The notes under the pieces: generated by a model
Databases searched by the model: none
Seen by the model: the letters and a program-made list of their open reading frames with translations, nothing else
Told to the model about the DNA's origin: nothing
Position numbers and translations under genes: made by a program
Origin: HLUCCA09 sp038757905
GTDB lineage: Bacteria > Pseudomonadota > Alphaproteobacteria > Rhodobacterales > Rhodobacteraceae
Direction: 5' to 3'
NCBI GenBank assembly: GCA_038757905.1
Contig: JBCDGG010000002.1
Location: 1 to 64,000 of the forward strand
DNA length: 64,000 bases
Shown here: piece after piece, positions 54,763 through 63,318 of the stretch
How positions within the stretch are numbered: position 1 is the stretch's first letter
Layout: each line of letters begins with the position of its first letter

Positions 54763-55342
54763 GGCCGCGGAAATCGGTAAGCGCCTTCCGGAGCGCGGAA
54801 TGGCTCCAGTCCCACCACGCCAGCGCGATGAGCCGTTCGGCGATAGCGGCGGGCTGGCGGAGGCGAAGAGGCACCGCTGGGGTGCCCGCAACGATCGTGT
54901 AGGGGGCGACGTCCTTTGTCACGATGGCCCCGGCGGCCACCACCGCCCCGTCGCCCAGCGTCACATCCGGCTTCACCATCGCGCCGGAGCCGATCCACGT
55001 GTCGTGGCCGATGGTTGCGATGCGCGCCCTCCGGCGGGTGAAGAAGGCGTCGTCGGCTGTCACATCGTCCCAATAATCGGCCGACCGATAGAGGAAGTGA
55101 TGGCACGAGGCCGTGTGAAGAGGATGGTCCGTCGCGCCGATGCGGGTGAAGGCCGCGATGTTCGCGAACTTGCCGATCCTGGCATTGGCGATATCGGCGT
55201 AGCGGTCGCAATAGGAGTAGTCGCCCACGCTCGAATAGGCGATGCGGCTGCCGCGTCCGATCTCGACATAGGCCCCAAATCGGCTTTCGGTGATCTCGCA
55301 TTCGGTATGAAGGAGGGGCACATCTGCGCAGAGCCGTGGCAT
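54725..55342 (-). CDS. Left-handed beta-helix acetyltransferase, phn-associated
   Basis: 205 residues from ATG 55342. Hexapeptide repeats run through the protein (IGRGSRIAYSSVGDYSYC, IGKFANIAAFTRIG, IGHDTWIGSGAMVKPDVTLGDGAVVAAGAIVTKDV), with the catalytic-type His in the loop ATDHPLHTASCHHFLYR. The end, VAGTPAVPLRLR, is typical of xenobiotic/acyl acetyltransferases. Relatives commonly sit in phn clusters and may acetylate aminophosphonates. The acceptor is not known. Confidence 0.85.
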   Translation of the reverse strand: MPRLCADVPLLHTECEITESRFGAYVEIGRGSRIAYSSVGDYSYCDRYADIANARIGKFANIAAFTRIGATDHPLHTASCHHFLYRSADYWDDVTADDAFFTRRRARIATIGHDTWIGSGAMVKPDVTLGDGAVVAAGAIVTKDVAPYTIVAGTPAVPLRLRQPAAIAERLIALAWWDWSHSALRKALTDFRGLTAEAFLEKYGG

Positions 55343-56254
55343 CAAGGTTTCGCTTCTTTGGAACGGTCGCGCGGCCATCCCGAATGCCGGGCCATTCTCC
55401 TTACGGTCCCCATCGCGTAAGAGAGGCCGTAAGCCCTCTTCGCCCAGGCCCGTTGAGTTTGGATGGGCGGGATCGAGATCGGGTCGATCCGCTGCGGTCG
55501 CCGCACGCTTGGTTTGCGCGCCGTGGAAGCGGCCCCCGCCAGAAGTCTCTGCATCCCCAGCATGCTTCCTTCTCAGGTTCTTGAGCGCCCGCCGAGGTCG
55601 CACTTGCTGCGATCTTCCCATGGGTCATCGCGCGGAGGATCTTTCGGCGGCGGACGGTGCGGCGCAGCTCATGGCGAAGGCCCGTAGCGCGGGATCGGTG
55701 ACCCGTCCGTGACGGAAGCATTGCGGTTTTGCGACAATCGGAAACCTGAGAGGATGCGCCGCGTGCAGTTTGCGTCCATCGGCGTCCGCGGAGGTGGGCT
55801 CATCCGGCGCTTGGCCACAGTGGTGGGCAATGCGTCGGCGGTGACGACGGGCTAGAGCCTCGACCGACTGCAAAGAAGGCGCCGACTGTGCCCCAGGCTG
55901 GCGGGGAAGGGCCGGGACCTGCCGCTGTTTCGGCCGCTTTTGTGACTCTTGTACACACGGAGGGGGCCAACCTCGTGGTGAGGTTGCGCCATGTTCCCAA
56001 CGCCGGACACAACGACCCTTCGGACAAGAGTTGACGAGAAAGCGCTGCTGCCAAGCGGCCAATGGCATATGTGCTCAGCAGGGGGCACATCTGCCATATA
56101 GCCAGTGTCTCTGCGTCGACGCAGGGTTAAGGCAGACCCCAAGCCTCACGCGTTTCCACGGGCCCAAAAAACGTCGAGCGATGGCGCCCAGGCGGCGGGC
56201 GGTTCCGGCAGAGTCACGCAGGACACCCCGCACTCGCTCAAAGACGAAGCGTCG
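55343..56254. other. Gene-free region
   Basis: About 910 bp between the acetyltransferase and the phosphatase gene. All open frames look accidental. The only structure noted is the inverted repeat at 56062-56097. An older, decayed gene cannot be excluded. Confidence 0.5.
56062..56097. repeat. 13-bp imperfect inverted repeat
   Basis: ATGGCATATGTGC (56062-56074) and GCACATCTGCCAT (56085-56097) pair with a single mismatch around a 10-nt loop. It lies in non-coding DNA about 160 bp past the phosphatase stop. It could be a terminator for the phosphatase transcript or a remnant of a mobile element end. Confidence 0.5.
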
Positions 56255-56740
56255 TCAGTAATCCTCGCCCGCGTAGCGGTTCGGCTGGCCTCTGGCCTCC
56301 GCACTCCCAATGAACGCGGCCCAATCTGCGCCGGGCCGCCAGATGCTCTCCATATTCGCGCGGGCATCCGCTTCGGACAGTTCGGATCCGCTCTTTGCGT
56401 AGCGATAGAAGAACGCGCTGACCCGCGCGTTGTAGATGCAATGGACATGGACCTTCGCCCCCGGCAGGCCGCCCATGGCGGTGCGGAAGTCCTCGAAATC
56501 CCGGTCGGTCGGGTTCTCGAAATCGACGGGCAGGTAGATGTAGGTCATCCCGAGGGCCGCCACGGTGCCGGCCTCATCGGCCAGCGCGCCCTTGTTGTCG
56601 TGCGGCCCAAGGTTGATGACATGGGTCACGCCAAGATCGCGGATCTCGGCCAGTTGCGCCTCGGTGGGCTGCCCCGACGTTGTGACGCGCGGGCTGAGGC
56701 GGCGCCAGTTGAGAATGCCCGGCAGGTCTTGCGCGGTCAT
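56255..56740 (-). CDS. DUF442/TIGR01244-type protein tyrosine phosphatase-like
   Basis: 161 residues. RVTTSGQPTEAQLAEIRDLGVTHVINLGPHDNKGAL is the DUF442 signature. The P-loop position reads VHVHCIYNARVSAFFYRY, with the active-site Cys followed by x5-Arg (HC-IYNAR), near residue 103. These small phosphatases occur alone or fused to beta-lactamase-fold sulfur dioxygenases. Here it is coupled (ATGA) to a DUF1272 gene upstream. The substrate is unknown. Confidence 0.85.
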   Translation of the reverse strand: MTAQDLPGILNWRRLSPRVTTSGQPTEAQLAEIRDLGVTHVINLGPHDNKGALADEAGTVAALGMTYIYLPVDFENPTDRDFEDFRTAMGGLPGAKVHVHCIYNARVSAFFYRYAKSGSELSEADARANMESIWRPGADWAAFIGSAEARGQPNRYAGEDY

Positions 56741-57003
56741 GGATGCGCCTCCCCCTGCAGGTCCGCACACACGGCATGGGCGTGCACGACCCGCTCGATC
56801 GAGGCCGGGTGCTTGCGCAGTTTCGCTTCCGGGCGGATCGGGCGCGGCACGAAGTTCCCGCCGCAATTGGGGCAGGTATGGGCAAACATCGTTTCCGCGC
56901 ATGCCGCGCAGAACGTACATTCAAAGGAGCAAATGCGGGCGTCCGTCGCCGACGGGGGCAGGTCTTTGCCGCAGCATTCGCAGTTCGGTCTCAGTGCAAG
57001 CAT
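56737..57003 (-). CDS. DUF1272 cysteine-rich small protein
   Basis: 88 residues from ATG 57003, with GGAG about 10 bp upstream. Most cysteines are in pairs: NCECCGKDL, ICSFECTFCAACAETMF and CPNCGGNF, a compact zinc-ribbon-like fold. The function of DUF1272 is not established. It is translated together with the phosphatase gene and is divergent from the GlxA-type regulator, which may control it. Confidence 0.9.
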   Translation of the reverse strand: MLALRPNCECCGKDLPPSATDARICSFECTFCAACAETMFAHTCPNCGGNFVPRPIRPEAKLRKHPASIERVVHAHAVCADLQGEAHP

Positions 57004-57067
57004 TTGGGGCAATCTCCGTTCCATCTGCGCCTAGACTACCAAGGCCCGCTCTGGCAGAAATGCCAAG

Positions 57068-58078
57068 ATGATCGAAAAAGGCGCCAAATCGAAGGCCCGT
57101 GCCCGTGCTCCTAAGCCGCGCCTTGTTGTGTTCGTCGTGTATCCCGACATCGTTCTGCTGGACCTGGTCGGGCCGCTACAGGTGTTTTCGCACGCTCTCG
57201 ATCCCGCAGGCGGACAGAACGGCTATGCCTGCGCGGTGGTGTCACCCGATGGATCGCTGACCGAGACCAACACGATCGTCTCCATTCCCAGCGCGGCGGC
57301 ATCGAGCCTTGCGGGCCAGCCCATCCACACGGTCGTCGTGGTCGGCGGCGACGGAGCGATCCCCGGCATGGGCGACGCGCGCCTCGTCGGATGCGTTGCA
57401 GAGCTTGCGAGCCGTGCGAAACGCGTCTGCTCCGTCTGCTCGGGCGCCCTGGTTCTGGCGGCAACCGGGCTGCTGGACGGCAGGAGGGCGGTCACCCATT
57501 GGGAGGATTGCGAGAGGCTCGCGGAAGCGTTTCCACACGTGCGTGTGGAAATGGACCCCATCTTCATCAAGGATGGCCCGATCTGGACGTCGGCCGGCAT
57601 CACCGCAGGGATCGACATGGCCCTGGCCATCGTGGCGGAGGATCTTGGCCGCGCCTCCGCCTTTGCTGTCGCTAGGTCGATGGTGGCGCAAATGGTTCGG
57701 TCGGGCGGGCAGTCGCAGTTCAGCCCGATCCTCGGCCGCCAGTTGCATGACAGAGCCGGACAGTTCGAGGCGCTGCACGCCTGGATCGCCGCAAACCTCT
57801 CGGCGCGTCTGACGGTCGATACCCTGGCCGAACGGGCCAACATGAGCCCGCGCAACTTTGCCCGTGTCTATGGCAAGACCATGGGCGTCACCCCCGCGAA
57901 GGCGGTCGCGGCGATCCGGATCGAGAAGGCCAAGGAGCTGCTGGAGACGACCGATCAGAGCATCAAGCGGGTGGCGGGAGGTTGCGGCTTCACCGACGAA
58001 GATCACATGCGCCGCGCCTTTCTGCGGGTGCTGCATGTCTCCCCGTCGGAGTATCGGACAAACTTCCAGGTTCGGTGA
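57068..58078 (+). CDS. GlxA-family regulator (DJ-1/PfpI-like domain plus AraC HTH)
   Basis: 336 residues. The N-terminal DJ-1/PfpI-like domain spans about residues 18-195 (LVVFVVYPDIVLLDLVGPLQVFSHAL ... VCSVCSGALVLAATGLLDGRRAVTHW), with the nucleophile-elbow Cys in CSGA. The AraC two-HTH domain spans about residues 235-335 (LTVDTLAERANMSPRNFARVYGKTMGVTPAKAV ... RVAGGCGFTDEDHMRRAFLRVLHVSPSEYR). Relatives such as GbdR/CdhR/ArgR sense quaternary amines or arginine. Divergent from the DUF1272-phosphatase pair with only 64 bp between, so it probably regulates it. Confidence 0.9.
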   Translation: MIEKGAKSKARARAPKPRLVVFVVYPDIVLLDLVGPLQVFSHALDPAGGQNGYACAVVSPDGSLTETNTIVSIPSAAASSLAGQPIHTVVVVGGDGAIPGMGDARLVGCVAELASRAKRVCSVCSGALVLAATGLLDGRRAVTHWEDCERLAEAFPHVRVEMDPIFIKDGPIWTSAGITAGIDMALAIVAEDLGRASAFAVARSMVAQMVRSGGQSQFSPILGRQLHDRAGQFEALHAWIAANLSARLTVDTLAERANMSPRNFARVYGKTMGVTPAKAVAAIRIEKAKELLETTDQSIKRVAGGCGFTDEDHMRRAFLRVLHVSPSEYRTNFQVR

Positions 58079-58864
58079 AGACGGGCTTCTCCGCGCCAGA
58101 GTTTCCAAGGCCAGGAGAGTGCGCGTGCTTCGGGCCCCGCAGACGCCCGAGATGTCACCAGCGAAAACGGCACACGCTCCGCGGGGGCCATCCAACACCG
58201 CACTCGCATCCGTGTAGAGGGCCAACGTTGTGTCCTGCGGGTGCCGACGCGACCGCTAGGCTGCATCGCGGTTGCCCTCGAGCGCGCATCGGTCCCGGTT
58301 TCTGTGAGCACAAGGCATGGCGGATGGCATGCCGCTCGCCTCCGCCGCTCAATTCCAACCTAGTGAGGCCCAAGGGCGCATGAACGCGGTGTAGCGCAAA
58401 CCGCGGTACGCGTTCGGAGCGTCGAGTCCGCAGTGGCACTAGGGCGATCCTTGGACTTGCTTTGAGTCACTGGCTTCTTGGCCCACGCGCCAACGATGCT
58501 CTGCAATCCCCCCGCCGCGCGATCGCCGACACTTGAGGGCGCCACGACATGCCCACACCCCCAACGTCCGGCTCGCCAAGAGCCACGGCGGGTCAACCTC
58601 AGATCGGTCCACCAGAGGTACTAGGCCGTCGACACCCCTGCAGAGAGCCACACCGTCAAGGCGGCCTGCTAAGCAGGCTGACCTCCCTCTACCGTGCCGC
58701 TTGGAAGGAGCAGGTACGAGGGGGCCGCCGTTCCGGTGAGCCTGAGCCGCCAGAGCGAGCCAACGATGCGCGGGTTCGCGATCCAATCTCGGACACGACG
58801 AGAGCGCGAAACGGTGGGTTGAAGTTTAAGCAGGGTCATAGTAACGCGACCAAATGAGAAGAAT
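58079..58864. other. Gene-free flank of the tRNA-Thr integration site
   Basis: About 790 bp between the GlxA-like gene and the tRNA. It holds only the last 39 bp of the recombinase reading frame (58826-58864). No other gene or repeat could be supported. It is the chromosomal side of the element boundary. Confidence 0.5.
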
Positions 58865-60454
58865 GCCGCTGTAGCTCAGCTGGTAGAGCACGTCATTCGT
58901 AATGATGGGGTCGGGGGTTCGAGTCCCTTCAGCGGCACCATAACAGACCTGAGGGTCAGTTATGCTTCTCAAAGCCTTGAACGGAAAGGCGATTTCGGGG
59001 GTTCTAGCACCCTCTTTTCGGCAGTAGCTGAGACGGTCCGCCAGGGCCAGTTTCAGGATTGTCCGTCGTAGGGACACGTTGCCCGTTGCCCATAGTTTCC
59101 AAGGATTCGAGAGGAAGGTAAGGGCTGTTTCTAGCGTGTCCTCGAAAGTGCCCTTCGGTTCGGCCTGCGCGGCGATCTGTTCGCTCAGAAGAGCCTTCTC
59201 TTTTTCGATCGCATCGATCTTGCGTTCATACGTGGCGACGACTGTCGCATTGGTCGCAGCAAGGATTCGGTCGAGAATCGTGCTGACCTCCTTGTCGAGC
59301 GCTGTGATCCGCCGCTTCGCCGTCCTCACGATCTCGGCGGCCTGCTCACGTCGTGCGGACCATGCGTGGCGGAACATCGCAGTGGCGACTTTTGCGAGGG
59401 CTTCTGTCGGTTGCAGGCTGCGGATGATCTCGCCGACCTCGCCTTCGAGGTCGTCACGGCGGATCGACTTACCATAGTATTCACAAGCATTTGTTTGACA
59501 TAGGTAATATGGGTATCCCCGTCCATGACGGCCGCGCGAGACCGACGAGCGCAGCGGGACGTCGCAGCCCGCGCAGCAGACAATGCCACGCAGGGCAAAC
59601 TGATCCCCGATGTTCTTGCGCGCAGGCGCCTTCGCTTTGCCCGAGCGGCGTTCCTGGACCTTTTCGAAGATCTCGAGGGAAACGAGGCCCTCATGCTGAG
59701 CCTTGAGCCAGCTGATCCCGTGCTTCTCAGAACAGATGTACCCGGCATAGACGGGATGGGTCAGGATGTCGGTGACACGGCGCTGCGTGACGAGGCCGTG
59801 CTTGTTGCGCGGGAAGTCTGGGAAGCTCTCGAAGAAACGTTTGACCTCCGCTTGGGTCTGGAACCGACCGCATGCGTAGCCTTCGAACGCTTCCCGAATG
59901 ATCCCATCGAAGGGCGGGTTTGGCACGAGCACTTTCCCTCGACCTTTGAAGGTCTCCATCCTGAAACCCACCGGCGCGATCGCGATCCAGAAGCCTGATT
60001 CCAGTCGCGCCTTCATTTTCTGCGCGACTTGGCGGCCATTCTGTTTGCGCTCAAGCTCCCCCTGCGCGGCGATGATGGTTTCGATGAACTCCGATTCCGG
60101 GCTGTCTTCTTCGAACTTGAAGTTGAGGCATTCGATGCGCGCACCGCGCTTCCGGAACTCCTCACGGAGGTCGAGGTGATAGCGGACCGATCTCGCGAAC
60201 CGCTTTGGGTCATCGAACAAAATGATGAACTTCTCATTCGGCTGCGCGTCCATAAAGGCCAAAAGAGCCTTCATCCCTGGCCGCTCGAGGTAGTCTAGCC
60301 CTCCGCTGATGGTGTCCGGGAAAACGGCTTCGACCTGAAGGCCCTTCTGTTCAGCCCAGGCCCTGCATCTCGCTTCTTGGCTAGAAAGCCCATGACCTTC
60401 AGTGGCTTGCGCTCGAGAGCTAACTCTCGCATATATGATGACTTTTTCTGTCAT
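58826..60454 (-). CDS. Large serine recombinase (element integrase)
   Basis: 542 residues. The resolvase domain begins IIYARVSSRAQATEGHGLS, with the catalytic Ser at about residue 12. A recombinase domain follows from about 165 (PVGFRMETF ... VTDILTHPVYAGYI), then a zinc ribbon (CCAGCDVPL ... CQTNACEYY) and a coiled coil. These enzymes integrate and excise elements. Residues of about 505-530 are antisense to the tRNA-Thr gene, and the stop lies in chromosomal DNA beyond it. The start overlaps the preceding gene by four bases. Confidence 0.92.
   Translation of the reverse strand: MTEKVIIYARVSSRAQATEGHGLSSQEARCRAWAEQKGLQVEAVFPDTISGGLDYLERPGMKALLAFMDAQPNEKFIILFDDPKRFARSVRYHLDLREEFRKRGARIECLNFKFEEDSPESEFIETIIAAQGELERKQNGRQVAQKMKARLESGFWIAIAPVGFRMETFKGRGKVLVPNPPFDGIIREAFEGYACGRFQTQAEVKRFFESFPDFPRNKHGLVTQRRVTDILTHPVYAGYICSEKHGISWLKAQHEGLVSLEIFEKVQERRSGKAKAPARKNIGDQFALRGIVCCAGCDVPLRSSVSRGRHGRGYPYYLCQTNACEYYGKSIRRDDLEGEVGEIIRSLQPTEALAKVATAMFRHAWSARREQAAEIVRTAKRRITALDKEVSTILDRILAATNATVVATYERKIDAIEKEKALLSEQIAAQAEPKGTFEDTLETALTFLSNPWKLWATGNVSLRRTILKLALADRLSYCRKEGARTPEIAFPFKALRSITDPQVCYGAAEGTRTPDPIITNDVLYQLSYSGILLIWSRYYDPA
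58865..58940 (+). tRNA. tRNA-Thr (anticodon CGT)
   Basis: A complete cloverleaf: acceptor arms GCCGCTG / CAGCGGC, D-arm GCTCAGCTGGTAGAGC, anticodon loop TTCGTAA with anticodon CGT (threonine), T-arm GGGGGTTCGAGTCCC, with the CCA end encoded. It lies at the boundary of the integrated element, which extends downstream of its 3' end. Confidence 0.95.
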
Positions 60455-60783
60455 ACGTCCTCCCTGCTGTCTTCGGCGTTGGTTGATTCTACCACGGCAG
60501 CGGCGAGCAGCGCGGTCAGGTCAGTGACTTGTCCACAGCTTTCAGCAGCCTCGGGATTGTGGAAGCGATAGCCCCAATCCGCGAATGCCAGCATCATGGA
60601 CCAGAGTGTTAGGATCTGCTCCTTCAACTCTTCCGGAGGCAGCGAACTCTCTTCGAAGTACGGCAACCAGTCCTCCCATTCGAGATGGATCGAAGTACGT
60701 TTCTCCGTCGTCGTTTGAACGGGCGCGGGCGAAGCGGCTTGCATGTTGAAGCTGGGTGGATGGCGATTGGGCGGGGCTGGCAT
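60451..60783 (-). CDS. Hypothetical protein of the integrative element
   Basis: 110 residues from ATG 60783, with AAAGGAG upstream. No recognised domain. The central part is acidic and helical (WEDWLPYFEESSLPPEELKEQILTLWSMMLAFADWGYRF), without signal or membrane segment. The ATGA overlap with the recombinase implies co-translation; it could be a recombination accessory or directionality factor, but that is only context. Confidence 0.65.
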   Translation of the reverse strand: MPAPPNRHPPSFNMQAASPAPVQTTTEKRTSIHLEWEDWLPYFEESSLPPEELKEQILTLWSMMLAFADWGYRFHNPEAAESCGQVTDLTALLAAAVVESTNAEDSREDV

Positions 60784-60951
60784 GGCGTCTCCTTTTGGGT
60801 TGTGGGCGTGTCTCCTGGGTTGCGTCCGCGACACCGTGCTGCGGAACAAAAGAGGAACATACTGCCCGATAACGTGCTGTCTGGCAAAGAATATTTTCCT
60901 AGCCAGGCGCATTGCGGGCCGCGCTTGGAGGCCCGCCTTGCTCAGCGCGAC

Positions 60952-61653
60952 TTAGCGGCTCTGGCCGCGCGGGCGGTCTTGGGTCTGCTGCTCGCGCCGC
61001 TGCTCCTTGAAGAGCTCCCGGTCGAGGTCCTGCGCTTGGTGATGGGCTCGGCGGGCGAGCTCGGAGAGGCCGAGCATGTCCTTGGGACGGAAATTGGAGG
61101 TGTCCTGTAGGTTGCCGTCGCGATCCTTGTAGGTCCGAGCGAGCGTGACGGAATGGTAGGCGCCATTCTCGTTCTCGTTGCGCCAGATTGCGGCCTTGAG
61201 CTGGCCCTCGCGGACGGTCTCGGCCGGGCGATTGGTAGCGTCGCGGGCAGCTGCGGCCTGGTCGTAATCGTCGGTCATGGTTCGGTCTCCTTGCTTGGGT
61301 GGGAAAAGGGCATTCCTTGCGGCTTCGAGGCGGGCGGCTTCCCAGCGGGCTTCGAACGCTTCGGCATCGACCTCGTCTGCGATGTCCGAGCGCGGCCGCG
61401 CCGCGGGATGCGGCCGGTTGTGCACGACTGAAGAGACCACGGATTGGGGAGCGGCGCGGGCCTGATCCGGGCGGCTTTCGCGCCGATTGCTCCGCAGATC
61501 GACGTCGTCATTGGCCGCCTCCCGATCGAAGAGACGGCTGATGCGGAGCTCCGCGAGGCGCCGGGCGAAGGGGCTTTGCGGCAGGTCGGGTTGCGCATCC
61601 GCATAGGTGATCGGCTCGCGGTGCATCGGGCTGTCGGTGTCACGCTCCGCCAT
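60952..61653 (-). CDS. Hypothetical protein of the element, with internal start
   Basis: 233 residues. The first ~125 are charged and disordered-looking. The remainder (TVREGQLKAAIWRNENENGAYHSVTLARTYKDRDGNLQDTSNFRPKDML, then a helical tail) resembles a small domain common in conjugative elements. ATG 61278 (residue 126) lies in frame with a strong AAGGAG site upstream, so the 108-residue C-terminal domain may also be made separately. The stop of the coupling-protein gene is 3 bp upstream of the first ATG, so the two are co-transcribed. Confidence 0.75.
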   Translation of the reverse strand: MAERDTDSPMHREPITYADAQPDLPQSPFARRLAELRISRLFDREAANDDVDLRSNRRESRPDQARAAPQSVVSSVVHNRPHPAARPRSDIADEVDAEAFEARWEAARLEAARNALFPPKQGDRTMTDDYDQAAAARDATNRPAETVREGQLKAAIWRNENENGAYHSVTLARTYKDRDGNLQDTSNFRPKDMLGLSELARRAHHQAQDLDRELFKEQRREQQTQDRPRGQSR

Positions 61654-61656
61654 TGA

Positions 61657-63318
61657 TCAGTGCTCCACGCGGGACCACATCCCGCTGCGATATTGCGGGT
61701 AATGCGCGTATCGCGCCGGAACCGGCTCAGTGATAACGTTGCGCCAACGCATCCCCCAGCGGGTGCGAACACGGACGCGGTCCAGCGGCGGGTGGTACGG
61801 GTTCGGATGGTAGCGGCCCGCAAGGTCCCGCTGCTCCCAATAGGGCTGCCGCTCGAGGTAGATCGGAAACGGCACGTCCTCGTGGATGTAGTAAGCACGA
61901 TCCGAGGGCGCGTTCATGACCTCCTCCGGTAGGCGGATCATTCGCTGGTGCTTCGTCTGGTGCTCCGCCTCAAAAGCCTGCTGAGACAGTGCAAGGCTCG
62001 CTTGGATCGGGTCGCCGCTCGCGATGAGCGAGGTCAGAGCGTTGGCGCGGGCATGTTCGGCGCGGTCTTGAGCGAGTTGGTCGTCATAAGAGAGCGTCTG
62101 TGACCCCAGCATACGAGAGCATTCTTGCGCACTCTCGATATCGCGGAGCGCGAACATGAGCTTGGCGCCTGCGCTGGACTGGATCAGGGCCTTCGCCTCT
62201 GGGCCGAGCGTCGCCATCTGACGCTCGGACTGGAAGACCGCAACCGGGGTGATCCCTATCCCGGCGCCATAGGTGAACAGACGAGGAACAAGTGGGAATC
62301 CGCTCGAGGTCCCGCCCGCAAGCTGCCCGCACTCGTCGAGGAAGAAGACGATCCGGCGGGCGCTCGGCGCGCGCGACTTGTAGAGCATTGCGCCGACGAA
62401 GAAGGACTTCAGGACGGGCGCCCAGGCCGAGACGTATTCGGCAGGCGGGCAGAGATAGAGCTGCCAGGCCTTATCGCCTGAGACGAGATCGCAGAGCGAC
62501 ATCGTATAGGGCGGCGAGACGAAGGCCATCAGGATTGGGTCCGAGAGGCAGGCGACGGATTTGGCCAGCTCCCCGATGATGCCGCGGAAACCGCCGGTCG
62601 TATCGTTGCGGGCGGTGGCGATCTCCGCCTCGAGGCGTCGGACCTGCGGGAAGCGCGACTTGGACATCTGGTAGGCGAAGTCGAGCCAGGGCTCACCGCC
62701 CGCGATCAAGTGATTGATAGCCTCGTAAAGGGCTGGGAAGGTCACCATGCCCATGATCTCGGCGACGGCGAGAGAGAGCGCCTCACCGAATTCGCGGGCG
62801 CGGCCTTCAAAGTAATCCGCCTGAGAAGCGCCGGAGACGGCGATCAAGTTCACCCACAAGACTTTGGCATCCCCGACGAGCGTCGGGCTGTCGATGACAA
62901 GGTAGTCGAGCGGGTTGATCCGGTCGGCCAGCATCGGGCCGTGGAGCCCGGCGGGCGCCCAGTAAGCGCAGAACTTGCCGTCGGAGGTCTGGTCTTGCGA
63001 GATGGCCGCGCCTTCGCCATTGAGGTCGAGAAAGATCAGGGAATTCAGACAGGTTCCGGTGACTAGGTTCCGGGCCAACACATCTCGCATTTTGCCAGCT
63101 CTGGCACCCGCCACGATCGAGTGGCCCGCCGGACCATGGTGGTAGACCGGCTCGCCGCTGAAGAGGCCGACATAGATCGACTCGGGCCGCTGATCGAAGA
63201 GCCCGGCCTCATCGATATGATGGAATTGCGCCCATTCGGTCGTGCCGAACCGGTACCGCGCATTGTCATCGCGGGCACCGGATCCTGCGCCCGCTCTGCC
63301 AAAGAAGGGCCAGGCCAT
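61657..63318 (-). CDS. VirD4/TraG-like type IV coupling protein
   Basis: 553 residues from ATG 63318, overlapping the membrane-protein stop by one base. It is a coupling ATPase lacking its own N-terminal membrane helices. The Walker A position, HSIVAGARAGKMRDVL near residues 68-80, has Met77 in place of Ser/Thr. Walker B is intact (IVFFLDECGQLA), followed by VPRLFTYGAGIGITPVAVFQSERQMA. It should feed DNA into a type IV secretion channel. The small membrane protein just upstream probably supplies the anchor. Confidence 0.85.
   Translation of the reverse strand: MAWPFFGRAGAGSGARDDNARYRFGTTEWAQFHHIDEAGLFDQRPESIYVGLFSGEPVYHHGPAGHSIVAGARAGKMRDVLARNLVTGTCLNSLIFLDLNGEGAAISQDQTSDGKFCAYWAPAGLHGPMLADRINPLDYLVIDSPTLVGDAKVLWVNLIAVSGASQADYFEGRAREFGEALSLAVAEIMGMVTFPALYEAINHLIAGGEPWLDFAYQMSKSRFPQVRRLEAEIATARNDTTGGFRGIIGELAKSVACLSDPILMAFVSPPYTMSLCDLVSGDKAWQLYLCPPAEYVSAWAPVLKSFFVGAMLYKSRAPSARRIVFFLDECGQLAGGTSSGFPLVPRLFTYGAGIGITPVAVFQSERQMATLGPEAKALIQSSAGAKLMFALRDIESAQECSRMLGSQTLSYDDQLAQDRAEHARANALTSLIASGDPIQASLALSQQAFEAEHQTKHQRMIRLPEEVMNAPSDRAYYIHEDVPFPIYLERQPYWEQRDLAGRYHPNPYHPPLDRVRVRTRWGMRWRNVITEPVPARYAHYPQYRSGMWSRVEH

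Noticed and set aside
58826..58940. Protein-like sequence TRTPDPIITNDVLYQLSYSG at the recombinase C-terminus
   Set aside because: It is not a protein domain; it is the antisense translation of the tRNA-Thr gene. It is reported only as a feature of the integration site.
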